NCBI GenBank assembly: GCA_020633325.1
Contig: JACKDX010000001.1
Span: forward strand, 1,426,001-1,490,000
Direction of reading: 5' to 3'
DNA from: Myxococcales bacterium
GTDB lineage: Bacteria > Myxococcota_A > Polyangia > Polyangiales > GCA-016699535
DNA length: 64,000 bases
Shown: piece after piece, positions 54,870 to 63,769 of the stretch
Layout of the letters: each line of letters opens with the position of its first letter
How positions within the stretch are numbered: the stretch's first letter is position 1
Program-made: the position numbers and the translations under genes
The notes under the pieces: generated by a model
What the model was told of the DNA's origin: nothing
The model's database searches: none
What the model saw: the letters and a program-made list of their open reading frames with translations, nothing else

Positions 54870-55163
54870 GTGATAGTCGGATTTGCCGACAAGGCTACGG
54901 AGGATATTTTTCATGGCGCTGATACCAAACGTGCCCGAACCATACCCCAGTCTTTATGGGCTATTGCGCGACGTAAGTTGGCTATGATTGATTATGCGGA
55001 CAGTCTTGGCGATTTACGTTCGCCTCCCAGTAATCGACTGGAAAAATTGCGTGGCAATCTAGCAGGGTACTGGAGCATCCGAATCAATGACCAGTACCGG
55101 ATTGTGTTTCAGTACTGCAAAAACCAAGCAACAAACCTTCAGATTATGGATTATCATCGTTAG
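54870..55163 (+). CDS. higB: HigB-type toxin (RelE/ParE superfamily mRNA interferase)
   Basis: A 97-residue protein with the compact RelE fold. Family traits are LGDLRSPPSNRLEKLRGNLAG, WSIRINDQYRIVFQY and the basic surface, matching HigB toxins that cut mRNA on ribosomes. GTG start, possibly leaderless. Followed 8 bases later by its antitoxin, an order (toxin first) typical for HigBA. Confidence 0.92.
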   Translation: MIVGFADKATEDIFHGADTKRARTIPQSLWAIARRKLAMIDYADSLGDLRSPPSNRLEKLRGNLAGYWSIRINDQYRIVFQYCKNQATNLQIMDYHR

Positions 55164-55171
55164 AGGAAAGT

Positions 55172-55444
55172 ATGTTACCCAAGCATCGTCCCCCTGTAAC
55201 TCCAGGAGAAATATTGCGTGAGGAATATTTGACCCCACTGGGTATGACCCAGTCCGAACTCGCCAAACGCATGGGTGTTGGGGTTCAAACCGTGAACTTG
55301 CTTGTCAACGACAGGCGCAGTGTTACGGCTGAGACAGCGGTGCGCTTGGGTCATGTTTTCCGTACATCCCCACAGTTTTGGATGAACGCACAGGTCGCAT
55401 GCGACCTATGGCATGCACAGACGAAGCTTGCCACGGGTAGCTAG
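55172..55444 (+). CDS. higA: HigA-type antitoxin (XRE family)
   Basis: A 90-residue DNA-binding protein of the HigA class. It has the typical start HRPPVTPGEILREEYLTPLG, then the helix-turn-helix MTQSELAKRMGVGVQTVN, and the tail SPQFWMNAQVACDLWHAQ. It neutralises HigB and likely represses its own promoter at the inverted repeat. GAGGAAAG lies upstream of the ATG. Confidence 0.93.
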   Translation: MLPKHRPPVTPGEILREEYLTPLGMTQSELAKRMGVGVQTVNLLVNDRRSVTAETAVRLGHVFRTSPQFWMNAQVACDLWHAQTKLATGS

Positions 55445-55506
55445 TCTATCTCATAATACCTTGGTCGGCGTTCGGGGGGCCGTGAGGGTGCAAACGCCTT
55501 CTTGAC

Positions 55507-55541
55507 ACTGAAAATCAAGTTCCGTAGAAGCAAAGAGTGCC
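55507..55541 (+). repeat. Direct repeat right of HigBA
   Basis: Near copy of 54766-54799; the pair brackets the toxin-antitoxin module, consistent with it arriving or being deleted by recombination. Confidence 0.75.
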
Positions 55542-55553
55542 CGTACCGGCCTA

Positions 55554-56527
55554 GTGATGACGCGACCACTAGTCATAGGTATGGATGTAGGCTCAACCAC
55601 GGTTAAGGCGGTGGTGGTTGATCCGTCCACCAAAAACATCCTGTGGCATGACTATCGGCGTCATCACACCAAGCAATCGGAAACCGGGCTGCAGTTCTTG
55701 GTTGCATCGGGCATGAGTTTTCCGATGTGCCGAAAGACGACATCCGCATCTTCATCACGGGCTCGGGTTCGGCACCGTTGGCGGAACCTCTCGGCGCCAA
55801 GTTTGTACAAGAAGTCAACGCCGTCACGCTCTCTGTCGAGACGATGCATCCCGACGTCAACGCCGTGGTCGAGCTTGGTGGGCAAGATGCAAAGATCATT
55901 GTCTTCAAGGAGAATAAAGAGACTGGGCAAGAGACAGCCGTCTCCTCGATGAATGACAAGTGCGCCTCGGGCACTGGCGCCACGATCGACAAGTGTATGA
56001 TCAAGGTGGGCCTGCCTTCTGAGGAAGCGACGCAGCTTCATTTTACGGCCGAGCGTTTGCATCACGTCGCTGCTAAATGTGGTGTGTTTGCCGAGACTGA
56101 CATAGTGAATCTCGTCAAAACGGGCATTCCATCGGATGAAATTCTGTGCTCGTTGGCCAATGCGATTGTGATGCAAAATCTGTCCGTGTTGAGTCGCGGC
56201 AACACTCTGCGACCCAAAGTGCTTTTGCTGGGCGGCCCGAATACGTATTTACCCTTTTTGCAGGAGTGTCGGCGCAAGCGTATTCCCGAAACATGGGATG
56301 AACGAGGTTGCGACTATCCTAAAGACGTTCCCCTCGACGAGCTGATCATTGTCCCGAAAAATGCAGAACTATACGCGGCGTATGGCGTCCCATCGGATTC
56401 CTACAAACATCATCCGGATTTTCCCCAACAGAAGGAGCTAAGCCAAATACCCTCAAGTCTTCAACTACTTACAACACCAATCCACGAATTTATTCGAACC
56501 GCCCTTTCGATGACCGCAATGCCTTGA
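55554..56527 (+). pseudogene. Frameshifted BadF/BcrA-type acyl-CoA dehydratase activase
   Basis: The first part (MDVGSTTVKAVVVDPSTKN) has the ASKHA ATPase start. Around 55709-55712 the frame is lost: TCGGGCATGAG would need one more base to give HEFSDVPKDD. The rest continues in another frame from about 55727 with FITGSGSAPLAEPLGAKF, VVELGGQDAKIIVF, DKCASGTGATIDKC (Fe-S cluster Cys) and ALANAI-type blocks. It also ends early at about 265 codons, after LYAAYGVPSDS, where intact relatives continue. Two lesions make function unlikely. Relatives energise reductases or dehydratases for fermentation of aromatic or hydroxyacyl-CoA compounds. Confidence 0.85.
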
Positions 56528-56530
56528 CTG

Positions 56531-56600
56531 AAAATGCCTGCGCCGGTGGCTGATGACCCCTACGCCGAGATTGCTGCCTCGCGGTTGCTTGAAAAACTCC
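56531..56600 (+). pseudogene. Fragment of a cassette-A-type gene
   Basis: Encodes PAPVADDPYAEIAASRLLE, matching the region PAPLPPDPYAGIPASRLLE after the signal peptide of cassette gene A at 43108. The similarity ends within ~60 bases. It shows that an A-type copy once lay here. The remaining sequence to 56725 holds no other gene. Confidence 0.7.
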
Positions 56601-56725
56601 ACAATGGCCGCTTAAACCTAGTCCAGAGAAGATGATATTTTGATCGTCGGTGAGAACATTGTGTTGAGTTTGACCCTAGGGTGCGGTCGTTATCGCCCGC
56701 TATTGGTTGTAGGCGCGTCTGTCGC

Positions 56726-58315
56726 CTATAGCCAAAGACGGGTGATGCCAATCACGGTTTGATCGTCGGGTAGAGTAGGGCTTGTGGCGGTGCCCCAAAT
56801 CCAAAGCCTTGCATACTTGTCCACGAACATCTGCCCGGGCATACCGACAATTATTACGTCTCCGCCGGCGCCAAAGTCCGGGCACGGCTGGCCGTCCGAC
56901 TCGTAGCACGCAACCGAATACTCGACGGACTGTGCATCGGGCTGGTGTTCATAGCCCACCAAAACCCTTCCGTCGGAGTAAGCCGCTATGGATGGGGCGC
57001 TGTTGATTTGTCCATTTGAGCTGGTTCTTCGGATGAAGCCATCCACCCCGAAAGTGAGGTCCAGATTGGCTTCGGCGTCCAAGCGAAACACATAGGCATG
57101 CCACGGGGGAGAGGAGCCGTCGGTGGTTTTCGTTCTGTAATATCCGCAACACACGACCGCTTGGTCAGGCTCAGCAATGCATGCGCGAACTTTGTAGTCG
57201 TAGATGTCTCTATCGTGCAAATCTGCAAGAATCGTTTTCAAGTCGTCGTAGCTTCCAGGAAGCATCGTGAAGCCGGTTTCGGAAATAATGCGCGCGTCGG
57301 GCGACTTCGTGTAGGTCAATGCTAATACACTGTCGTCATCTCGTACCACTGCTTTACTGTAATAGTGGGACGCATAGCCGCTGCCGTTTTCGAGAAAATC
57401 GGTGTTGAGCTCTCCGGAGTAGGAGTAAGATGCCCAGGTGCCTCTTTGTTTAAGGTGCATGTCATCGCGGCGCAACAAGATTCCAAATGGCTCGTGTTCT
57501 AATACATCCACCCGAGCCTGCCTGCCATCGCCAAATGTTGAGTCTGGCTCTGCCTCGTGGTTAAGCATCAATAGCGCGTTGTACGCGACGTCGGCATTGT
57601 CTTTGAAGCCGGCGCTGATCACCATGCGATCGTCGGAGAGACGTTGCATGTCGTATGGGGCCTCAAAACCAAGATCATCCCACAGTGCTTGAGATTTCGA
57701 CTCAAAGGCCTCGTCGAAAGTTCCGTCCGGCAAGAGGCGCATTAGCTTGCTTTGTTCCGACTCTGTTTCGTAAGAAAGCAGCCAAAGCCGTCCGGCGACA
57801 TCCACCGCACCAAACAAAGGCGCATAGTATTCTCCTGGGCGGGTGTAGCTAAGCTGGCCATCAAAATTAAAGGTGAGATCGTGCTCGCCAGGCGCCCCCG
57901 GCACCACAACCTCTAGTGCCTGTTCCGCAGCAGCTACGTCCGTCTCCGCGGGCTGGGCAATCACCATGAGTGGGAACACGCCCTTGGCGGCGTTGGAATC
58001 AACTTGCAAGGTGGCAACCGCCCGTGGCTCGGAGGAAGGAACAGACACCGCCTCCATGTGGATGCCGGCGGGAAGCTCGATGGCCTCGACGCCAACGGGG
58101 CCGCGGTTTGTCCATTCTCCTGTGCGCTCCAAGCTAAGTTCCACATCGACGGATGTATCCGGCTCGACGCGCACGATGACGTTATCGACGCTGAGCGCAA
58201 GGGATGTCTCCTGTAGACACCGCGCGGCGTTCGGCTGCTGATCACAGTGGCTGGTGCTCGGGCAGCCCACCAAGCACAACAAACCTACCAATCCAAACCG
58301 GAACACGCTAGCCAT
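56726..58315 (-). CDS. Delta-60 repeat lipoprotein, copy 2
   Basis: A 529-residue lipoprotein, signal GLVGLLCLVGCPSTS. Residue order follows the paralogue at 11331-13013: an Ig-like region (VDVELSLERTGEWTN; IQMEAV-type block IHMEAVSVPSS), the phrase KGVFPLMVIAQPAETDVA against QGVFPFSVLAQPSDH there, then repeats (VAGRLWLLSYETESEQSKL; LMRLLPDGTFDEAF; AEANLDLTFGVDGFIR). The end DDQTVIGITRLWL resembles RIDRYWL. Start at 58315 because the upstream codons lie in the repeat. It is probably a surface beta-propeller. Confidence 0.75.
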   Translation of the reverse strand: MASVFRFGLVGLLCLVGCPSTSHCDQQPNAARCLQETSLALSVDNVIVRVEPDTSVDVELSLERTGEWTNRGPVGVEAIELPAGIHMEAVSVPSSEPRAVATLQVDSNAAKGVFPLMVIAQPAETDVAAAEQALEVVVPGAPGEHDLTFNFDGQLSYTRPGEYYAPLFGAVDVAGRLWLLSYETESEQSKLMRLLPDGTFDEAFESKSQALWDDLGFEAPYDMQRLSDDRMVISAGFKDNADVAYNALLMLNHEAEPDSTFGDGRQARVDVLEHEPFGILLRRDDMHLKQRGTWASYSYSGELNTDFLENGSGYASHYYSKAVVRDDDSVLALTYTKSPDARIISETGFTMLPGSYDDLKTILADLHDRDIYDYKVRACIAEPDQAVVCCGYYRTKTTDGSSPPWHAYVFRLDAEANLDLTFGVDGFIRRTSSNGQINSAPSIAAYSDGRVLVGYEHQPDAQSVEYSVACYESDGQPCPDFGAGGDVIIVGMPGQMFVDKYARLWIWGTATSPTLPDDQTVIGITRLWL

Positions 58316-58348
58316 TGTAACCGATTCTTTACCGGGGTCACTTTTACC

Positions 58349-58437
58349 GGGGTCACTAACCACCGACGTAGCCCACTGAAATCATTGGATTCCTGGGAAA
58401 AGCGCGCGATTTAGAAAACCAGCCTGAGCTAGACGGG
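58349..58437. repeat. Cassette-junction repeat, copy 4
   Basis: GGGGTCACTAACCACC...GCGCGCGATTTAG, preceded by an extra GGGGTCACT at 58334. Diverges after GATTTAG from the other copies. Confidence 0.7.
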
Positions 58438-58443
58438 GGTAAG

Positions 58444-58557
58444 CCTCGTACAAGCTCGTTCTGCGCCCCTCGCGACGACTTCGAAGAGACCGTGACTCAA
58501 GCCCAAGAGCGCTTGCAAAACCTCTTGGGCCAGGGGCACATCAAAGCCCGCGTATGA
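58444..58557 (+). pseudogene. Fragment of a cassette-A-type gene
   Basis: Encodes the PEGA-proximal phrase DDFEETVTQAQERLQNLLGQ then GHIKARV and stop, parallel to DPDRDAVMLAKERLQNLLGQ in cassette gene A. It follows the junction repeat as in the cassettes, so it is a fourth, almost lost, unit start. Confidence 0.75.
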
Positions 58558-58947
58558 AGAAAGACTTAGCTCAAATAATCGAAAAGTGGCATGACTAACT
58601 GGTCCGCCTTTTGGGGGTCAGGTCAGACCCTTAAGTTCTTTTCCGACCTTGAGCAACGACAAGAGCATGAAGGATTCAGGCCCTCCAACCGTGACCGGGT
58701 ATACCCCCGCCCTGACCAGGTGCCGTTAGTCTCCAGCTTGGCTTGATTTGCCTCTGCAGACCCCTGACCGGGGACCGCAGGCCACCCGGGATTTTCAGTC
58801 CCCACCAAAATCTCTTGCCGTGCTGAAATATTCCAATGATTTCCGCAGCCATGAATCGGCCCACTTTTTGCTTGTGCACGACACACACCACGTCGAGCAT
58901 GAAAGGCCAAAACATGAAAGAGAACCGTCGAACGAGGTCACTATAGA
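58558..58947. other. Intergenic region without a convincing gene
   Basis: About 390 bases. The sequence CCTCTGCAGACCCCTGACCG (58753 on) recurs in shortened form at 63607, so it is probably repeat-derived. Minus-strand open frames here show no recognised domain. GAGG at 58935-58938 may serve the next gene. Confidence 0.4.
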
Positions 58948-60107
58948 ATGTTTCAGGTACGCCTCACCCCCAGCCAGCCAGGCCCAAGTCGGCGCTGGCT
59001 GGTGCTGATTGCCTCGCTTGTGATGGGAGCAGGGTGTGCGGCGCAAAGCGATGCATCTGTCGAATCGGATGAAGGCTCTGCACTGGGCAACTCAACAGGT
59101 GGTTATAAAACAGCCTTGCACAATATGGAGTGGTTCTTTCGCACGCGTCTATTGCCCTTGGCGCTTGGCCCTGACGGTCGGCCCACACCATTGATGCGTG
59201 ACCGAGCAATGCAGCGCTTGAGCAAAGACAAAACGATATAGCGCTGCGGGACGAGATCCAACAGGATCTAGCACACACCCTCGAAGATGCCGAGTCACCG
59301 CTCGCGAGGGCGTTTGCGGGATGGGTGGCCGCATTACGCGATGCCGACACCCGAACCCACGATCTGCCCCAAGTGATTCTGAGCAAGGAGTTTGGTGATC
59401 CGTATGCCGTGAGTCCTTGGCAGGCCATCGTGGCTGGCTCTGACCTTATCCCTATGGCCTTCAACCAATCCTGCCCCGACTGCACCTTCGAAGACCTCGA
59501 CGAGCCTCTTTTCATGATGGAATATCTTGCGCCGCAGACGGCCGGTGATCCTCCGTTTTTGGTAAACTTTCTTCATAACACCGGAAACCTCTTGCCCGTG
59601 GACGCCGCTGCGTGTGAAGAGGCCGCCGAAGAACCGGTGGTCAAGCACATCGAATGCCAAGAGGTATCATCCTTTCCTGGGACGCATCGCAGAATAGAGC
59701 AGGTGCTGCCCAGTTATGAAAAGGAATCCCGACGCGGCTACCGTATGTCCGTCGCCTCACAACATTCGACAATAGCGATAACGGGTATCAAGCTCGAGGG
59801 GCTTGCACGCAATATGCGCTCCCATGACACGCTGAGCCTGCGCTTTTCCTGTCAGACAGGCACTCCATCTATTCGTGCGCTTGGGGGAACCGTAAGCGAT
59901 GATCTGTCGACCGTATCGGGCGTGCCCATGGCGGTGTTGAATAACGATGCGTTTACAGGTGCAACCGATCGTTTGCCCGATGCGTTTCTTAGCTGTGGTG
60001 AGGGCAATCCCGTCATCGGCGACATTGAGCTGTGGGTGGAGCCAGGACCGCACACCGGGATCTTGTGCTGGAAGTATTCAATCGAGTTTATGCTGATCGG
60101 ACTATGA
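58948..60107 (+). pseudogene. Lipoprotein gene with an internal frameshift
   Basis: The first frame (58948-59241) has a lipoprotein signal (LVLIASLVMGAGCAAQ) and ends at TAG after KDKTI. The second frame opens at a TGA near 59199 and continues to 60107 with EQRQNDIALRDEIQQDLAH and 260 downstream codons. The two meet between about 59200 and 59235, consistent with loss of one base. The combined product would be ~385 residues and beta-rich at its C-terminal end (TGILCWKYSIEFMLIG). A sequencing error is also possible. Confidence 0.6.
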
Positions 60108-60128
60108 CCCAGACGAAGGAGTTGAACT

Positions 60129-61250
60129 ATGGCTAGGAATTATCGAACGAGGATATTTACAGATAATGTGTATAAACCGGTGGCGGTTGCAGTACTGAGT
60201 CTTGCTTTGCTTAGCCCTGGCGAGGCAGGCTGCACGTTGAGCGCCGACGATAGCCATGGTCAATCTGGTGATGGACAAGCCGCAGTCGCGCCGGCCTTAT
60301 TGGTAGCCACCGAGGTCGGATTAGCGTTTTTGGCAGCAGGCGCGGTACTGGCTGTCGCAGGCGAGAACGCGAACATATCATTGCTCTTTTCACAACAAGG
60401 GGGTTCAGCCGTGCATAGCGCAGCGCATGCTATTATCAGCGAGCAAGCGGCGATCAGCGGCGCGCAGCAGTTGGCGCAGCACACCCTCAACGTTAGCCTT
60501 CAAGAGCAGCACATTACCGACTTTGCCAACGCCTATGTGACCCTGCCCGAAGAGCTCGGTTTCAATCCCAAAGATCACATGTGGCAGACATTTGTCCTGA
60601 GGGTGAACTACGACCCGGTGGCACGCGAAGAGGTTTTGGGACTTGTTCTAGCAGCCACAGAACTAGATGAAGCCGCGGCGGCATTGGAGGAAGCCGTAGG
60701 ACCTGTTTTGCAGCGTCGCGGGGAGCGAGATGTTAGTGGCACACCTTCGGTTGATTCTGACGGTGTTTTGCAAGATAGATCGCGGTGGACCCCAGACGAA
60801 ACGGCACTAGAGAATAGGATTGAGAACGCTAGAGGCAAGGCGGCAGCCGGAAGTGCCGGTCACAACGATACTCTGGTACAAGAGGCGCTGAAGGATCTCG
60901 AAGCAGCTCTTGCTGAAGCCGAAGCGCGTGGCCAGTTATTGAATGGGCAGCGTCTCGCCCTTGAAAAAGCAGTCGACGATGCTGAGGATGCCCTTGTGCA
61001 ATGGAAAGAAAAAAGGCTAGCGGTACAAAACGCACTGGGAGACGAAGACGAGTCTACAGCGCGAGAAAACGCGCTCAAGGAGCGCATCAGGACAGCGAGG
61101 CGGCAGACTGAGGTCGGAGTGATGGTGAGCCCGCCAGGCCTTCTAGGGGTGCCTGGAAGTATGTTAGAGCCGGCCTTTGGAGAAGCGATTGCGAGCAGAC
61201 AGGCCGCGAACGCTCGGGAAGCAATAGCATCACTCCAAGGCGGCAACTAG
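60129..61250 (+). CDS. Lipoprotein-like protein with C-terminal coiled coil
   Basis: A 373-residue protein. An N-terminal hydrophobic segment (VAVAVLSLALLSPGEAGC) may be a lipoprotein signal, with a second hydrophobic stretch (ALLVATEVGLAFLAAGAVLA) after it. Residues ~215-345 are rich in Ala, Glu and Leu with heptad character (LKDLEAALAEAEARGQLLN; LALEKAVDDAEDALVQWKE), so a long coiled coil is expected. It lies 21 bases after the frameshifted gene and may form a unit with it. No family is recognised. Confidence 0.6.
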   Translation: MARNYRTRIFTDNVYKPVAVAVLSLALLSPGEAGCTLSADDSHGQSGDGQAAVAPALLVATEVGLAFLAAGAVLAVAGENANISLLFSQQGGSAVHSAAHAIISEQAAISGAQQLAQHTLNVSLQEQHITDFANAYVTLPEELGFNPKDHMWQTFVLRVNYDPVAREEVLGLVLAATELDEAAAALEEAVGPVLQRRGERDVSGTPSVDSDGVLQDRSRWTPDETALENRIENARGKAAAGSAGHNDTLVQEALKDLEAALAEAEARGQLLNGQRLALEKAVDDAEDALVQWKEKRLAVQNALGDEDESTARENALKERIRTARRQTEVGVMVSPPGLLGVPGSMLEPAFGEAIASRQAANAREAIASLQGGN

Positions 61251-61360
61251 TGGCTTGTTGGGACGTTTCTTGAAGCTCGCATCGACGATGGCTTCGATGT
61301 TATCAAAGTGCAATGCGACCGTTTGAATACTGGCAGATACAGAAACAGTGGGCTCGCTTT

Positions 61361-61910
61361 TCACAAGCCGCATCTGACCATGACCTTGCCGCTGACTTCA
61401 GCCGCTATCCTGAGGAGCTCGTTTTCGCTGGGAGCCCGCACGCGTTTGGCCACGTGCTTGTACCGACGTGACAGCGCTTGCGCAAAGCTGCGCACAAACA
61501 CCGCCATCGCCTCTCGGTCATAGCCCAGCGGGGTGCGCAACTTCCACGGCAGCGTCATCACCCATTGACGCAAGGGAACTTCGGGCAATACCGATTCCAC
61601 CAAGTGTTTGGCCGTCTCCTCCATGCGCCGTCCAGCGCACGGGGAGCAAAACCCACGGCGCTTGCAGCTGTAGCCGACGTTGTGCTCTTGACCGCAATCT
61701 TCACAGATACAACGGGCATACCCGTACTCCAGCAAGCCGCACTTGAGGTAAGCCTCAAACTCGTTGTGCACGAACGTCGGCAAGTGCTTGTCGTGCAGCG
61801 CAAGCTCTGCACAAAACGCACGCCAGTACTGAGCCACCGTCTGGTACAAGACCGTCTCGGTAGGCCGCCGGCAGCAGTAGCTTCGCTCTGCGGGCGCTAC
61901 AATGCATCGC
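61361..61910 (-). mobile_element. IS91-family transposase remnant
   Basis: The minus strand encodes the zinc-binding N-terminal domain of IS91 transposases: RRPTETVLYQTVAQYWRAF, FEAYLKCGLLEYGYARCICE, DCGQEHNVGYSCKRRGFCSP and QWVMTLPWKLRTPLGYDRE. The catalytic HUH and Tyr parts are absent. The 5' end shows no proper start and the frame opens at about 61910. Fragment only. Confidence 0.85.
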
Positions 61911-61929
61911 CCCGCTCAAGCGCATGGGT

Positions 61930-62418
61930 TTAGTTTGTCACATGCAGCAACAATTCGACAGTTCTTTCCTCAGGAACGCAGGTCTCGGGGGTACACACTG
62001 CAAAAGCGAGTTTCGCCTTGATGGGATAATCGCCAGCGCTCGCCCTAAAGGACACCTGAAAATGAAACTTAGGCTCGCTAAAGACAATGGCATCCACAGG
62101 CCCTAGAGTGGTCTTGCGAAATTTTACATCGGCCGGCGGATTGAGCACGGTCAGCTCTGTGGGAAACTCCTTGTTCAAATGCCAGCGCCCTTTGGCCTCC
62201 AGGATGATATCGAACCCTTGCCAGGTCTGTTCGGGATATGCTTCTTGCACGTCGTAGCGAAGTGTGAAAGCCGCCTCCCTCTCGCCTTGTGGACTGAGGT
62301 TCTTCGTCGTGCTCGGAGCATGAGTCGGGACCGGCTCGGATGCAGCTGGCTGTTGCGTGTTCGTTCGCTGACAGGCGCTTGTCAGACATAACCATACACA
62401 TCCAAAATGCCTAACCAC
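61930..62418 (-). CDS. Secreted lipoprotein with DsbD-N-like beta domain
   Basis: A 162-residue protein with a lipoprotein-type signal (CVWLCLTSACQRT), a Ser/Thr/Pro-rich linker and a C-terminal Ig-like domain (~75-160). It carries KAKLAFAVCTPETCVPEERT, where two Cys separated by four residues recall the DsbD N-terminal domain. Function unknown; a redox role is only a guess. It adjoins transposon remnants on both sides. Confidence 0.65.
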   Translation of the reverse strand: MVRHFGCVWLCLTSACQRTNTQQPAASEPVPTHAPSTTKNLSPQGEREAAFTLRYDVQEAYPEQTWQGFDIILEAKGRWHLNKEFPTELTVLNPPADVKFRKTTLGPVDAIVFSEPKFHFQVSFRASAGDYPIKAKLAFAVCTPETCVPEERTVELLLHVTN

Positions 62419-62541
62419 TCGGCATAGGCTGTCCTGCGGCTGTACTCCAGATGCGGGACTTCGCTCTTATAGTTGGCGCCCGCCTTGTTTAAGGTTACAG
62501 GCGGCGGCGTTCCCATGATCACAAGTGGACCAGCGAGTTGC

Positions 62542-62832
62542 TCAAGCACCTTCTGAGCTCGAACATGCATCGCCCCACCCTATCACAAAATATCCAAAGC
62601 CATTGACCCACTGGGTTAGGTTAGAAAAACAGACACGCGTTCGGCTGGGAGCCCAGTAAAATACATCTTGGTAGCGTCTTTCATTTTCGATCTCATGGCG
62701 AATGATTTGAAAAATATAGGATTCAAAAAGCTTCTCCTCAGGCCGAGTCCCAAAGAGAAAAAATGAGGCGTCTGGGGGTTGAATCAAACGTGCATACATC
62801 GATTCCATAATTACGCCGAAAAATGGAAACAC
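62542..62832 (-). pseudogene. Degraded ATPase fragment
   Basis: MYARLIQPPDASFFLFGTRP recalls the start of AAA-type ATPases with a C-terminal DUF4143 domain (SFFLFGxRGxGKS), but the Walker A lysine is gone. The text then jumps to LFESYIFQIIRHEIENERRY and FYWAPSRTRVCF, like their C-terminal domain. An internal deletion is the likely cause. The identification is tentative. Confidence 0.4.
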
Positions 62833-62858
62833 GCTAACTCACATTGGGGTGGACCCAA

Positions 62859-62905
62859 CCTTTGCTCACTCCCATATTCAAGCGAATTCTCGAGTGCTGA
62901 CCGGG
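62859..62905 (+). repeat. Imperfect direct repeat left of the IS66 fragment
   Basis: CCTTTGCTCACTCCCATATT then AAGCGAATTCTCGAGTGCTG resembles 63540-63586 (CCTCTGCTTACTCCCTAATC and so on). The IS66 fragment lies between them. Confidence 0.55.
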
Positions 62906-62916
62906 TACCCGGTCAG
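62897..62916. repeat. Perfect 20-bp palindrome
   Basis: CTGACCGGGTACCCGGTCAG reads identically on both strands. It overlaps the left direct repeat next to the IS66 fragment and has no loop or T-run, so it is more like a protein-binding or junction site than a terminator. Confidence 0.7.
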
Positions 62917-62976
62917 GGTGGGGCTAAGAGTCACCAGAAGATCGACAGGGAGGAAAAGCTGTGATCTAAGCTAGGG

Positions 62977-63582
62977 ATGCAGCTGAGCGAGGCGCTCCAA
63001 CGTATCGAGCAGTTGGAAAAACAGCTTGCCGCGATGATGGTTCGGCTTGAGATGTCTGAGCGTCGTTCTGAGCAGTACCGCGTGGAAAACGAACGGCTGA
63101 GATTGCGTGTGGCGGACCTGGAGATGCGGGTTCGGACCGATAGCGATACCTCGCACCGACCACCAAGTATGGACCCACCCTGGAAGAAGCGTCATGCGTC
63201 CAAAGAACCGACGGGACAAAAAGCAGGAGCCAAGCGTGGGCACAAAGGCGTGCGCCGAAGCTTAGTGCCTGTGGAACAGGTCGATGAGGTGCTCGAGCAT
63301 CGGCCCCAACGCTGTGAAGGCTGTGGACAAGCGCTAGGGCACACACTGCCAGCCTATCTGCTTGAGCGAGTGCAGCTCACCGAGATACCACAAATCCAAG
63401 CCAAGATTGTAGAGCATCGCAGTCTCGAGGTGTGTTGCCCGCATTGCCGCACACGCAATGCGTACCGATTACCCACGCACCTGACATCTTCGACTTCCTT
63501 CACCACAGCATCGAGGCCTATCTTTGGGGCAAATCTCAGCCTCTGCTTACTCCCTAATCTGAAGCGAATTCTCTACCCCTGA
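62977..63582 (+). mobile_element. IS66-family transposase (TnpC) N-terminal fragment
   Basis: The reading frame begins with a leucine-zipper-like coiled coil (LQRIEQLEKQLAAMMVRLEM; ENERLRLRVADLEMRV), then SHRPPSMDPPWKKR and the zinc-binding segment CEGCGQALG...CCPHC. This is the N-terminal third of IS66 TnpC. After PTHLTSST the sequence no longer fits, and no catalytic domain or TnpB is seen nearby. Truncated and inactive. Confidence 0.85.
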
Positions 63583-63586
63583 CCGG
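63540..63586 (+). repeat. Imperfect direct repeat right of the IS66 fragment
   Basis: Counterpart of 62859-62905, sharing the AAGCGAATTCTC core and CTGACCGG. Confidence 0.55.
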
Positions 63587-63769
63587 TTACGCAGACCCCA
63601 ACGGTGCCTCTGCAGACCCCAGTGATTTGAACCTCGACCCATTGTCTAGGGCGTAATACGCCGCCCCATAACAAATTTGTCCAATAGTTTCAACATAAAA
63701 AAAAGGGTGGCACCTGTGTGCAGATGTGGCATGTTTCCTGCAGCCACATTTTGTACGGAGGCGTCAGTT

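Noticed and set aside
58623..58915. Minus-strand frames in the region before the frameshifted lipoprotein
   Set aside because: No recognisable domain and they lie in repeat-derived sequence.
62382..62570. A 62-codon minus-strand frame (MHVRAQKVLEQLAGPLVIMG start)
   Set aside because: It overlaps the start of the lipoprotein at 62418 and lacks a family or ribosome site; probably part of the degraded neighbourhood.
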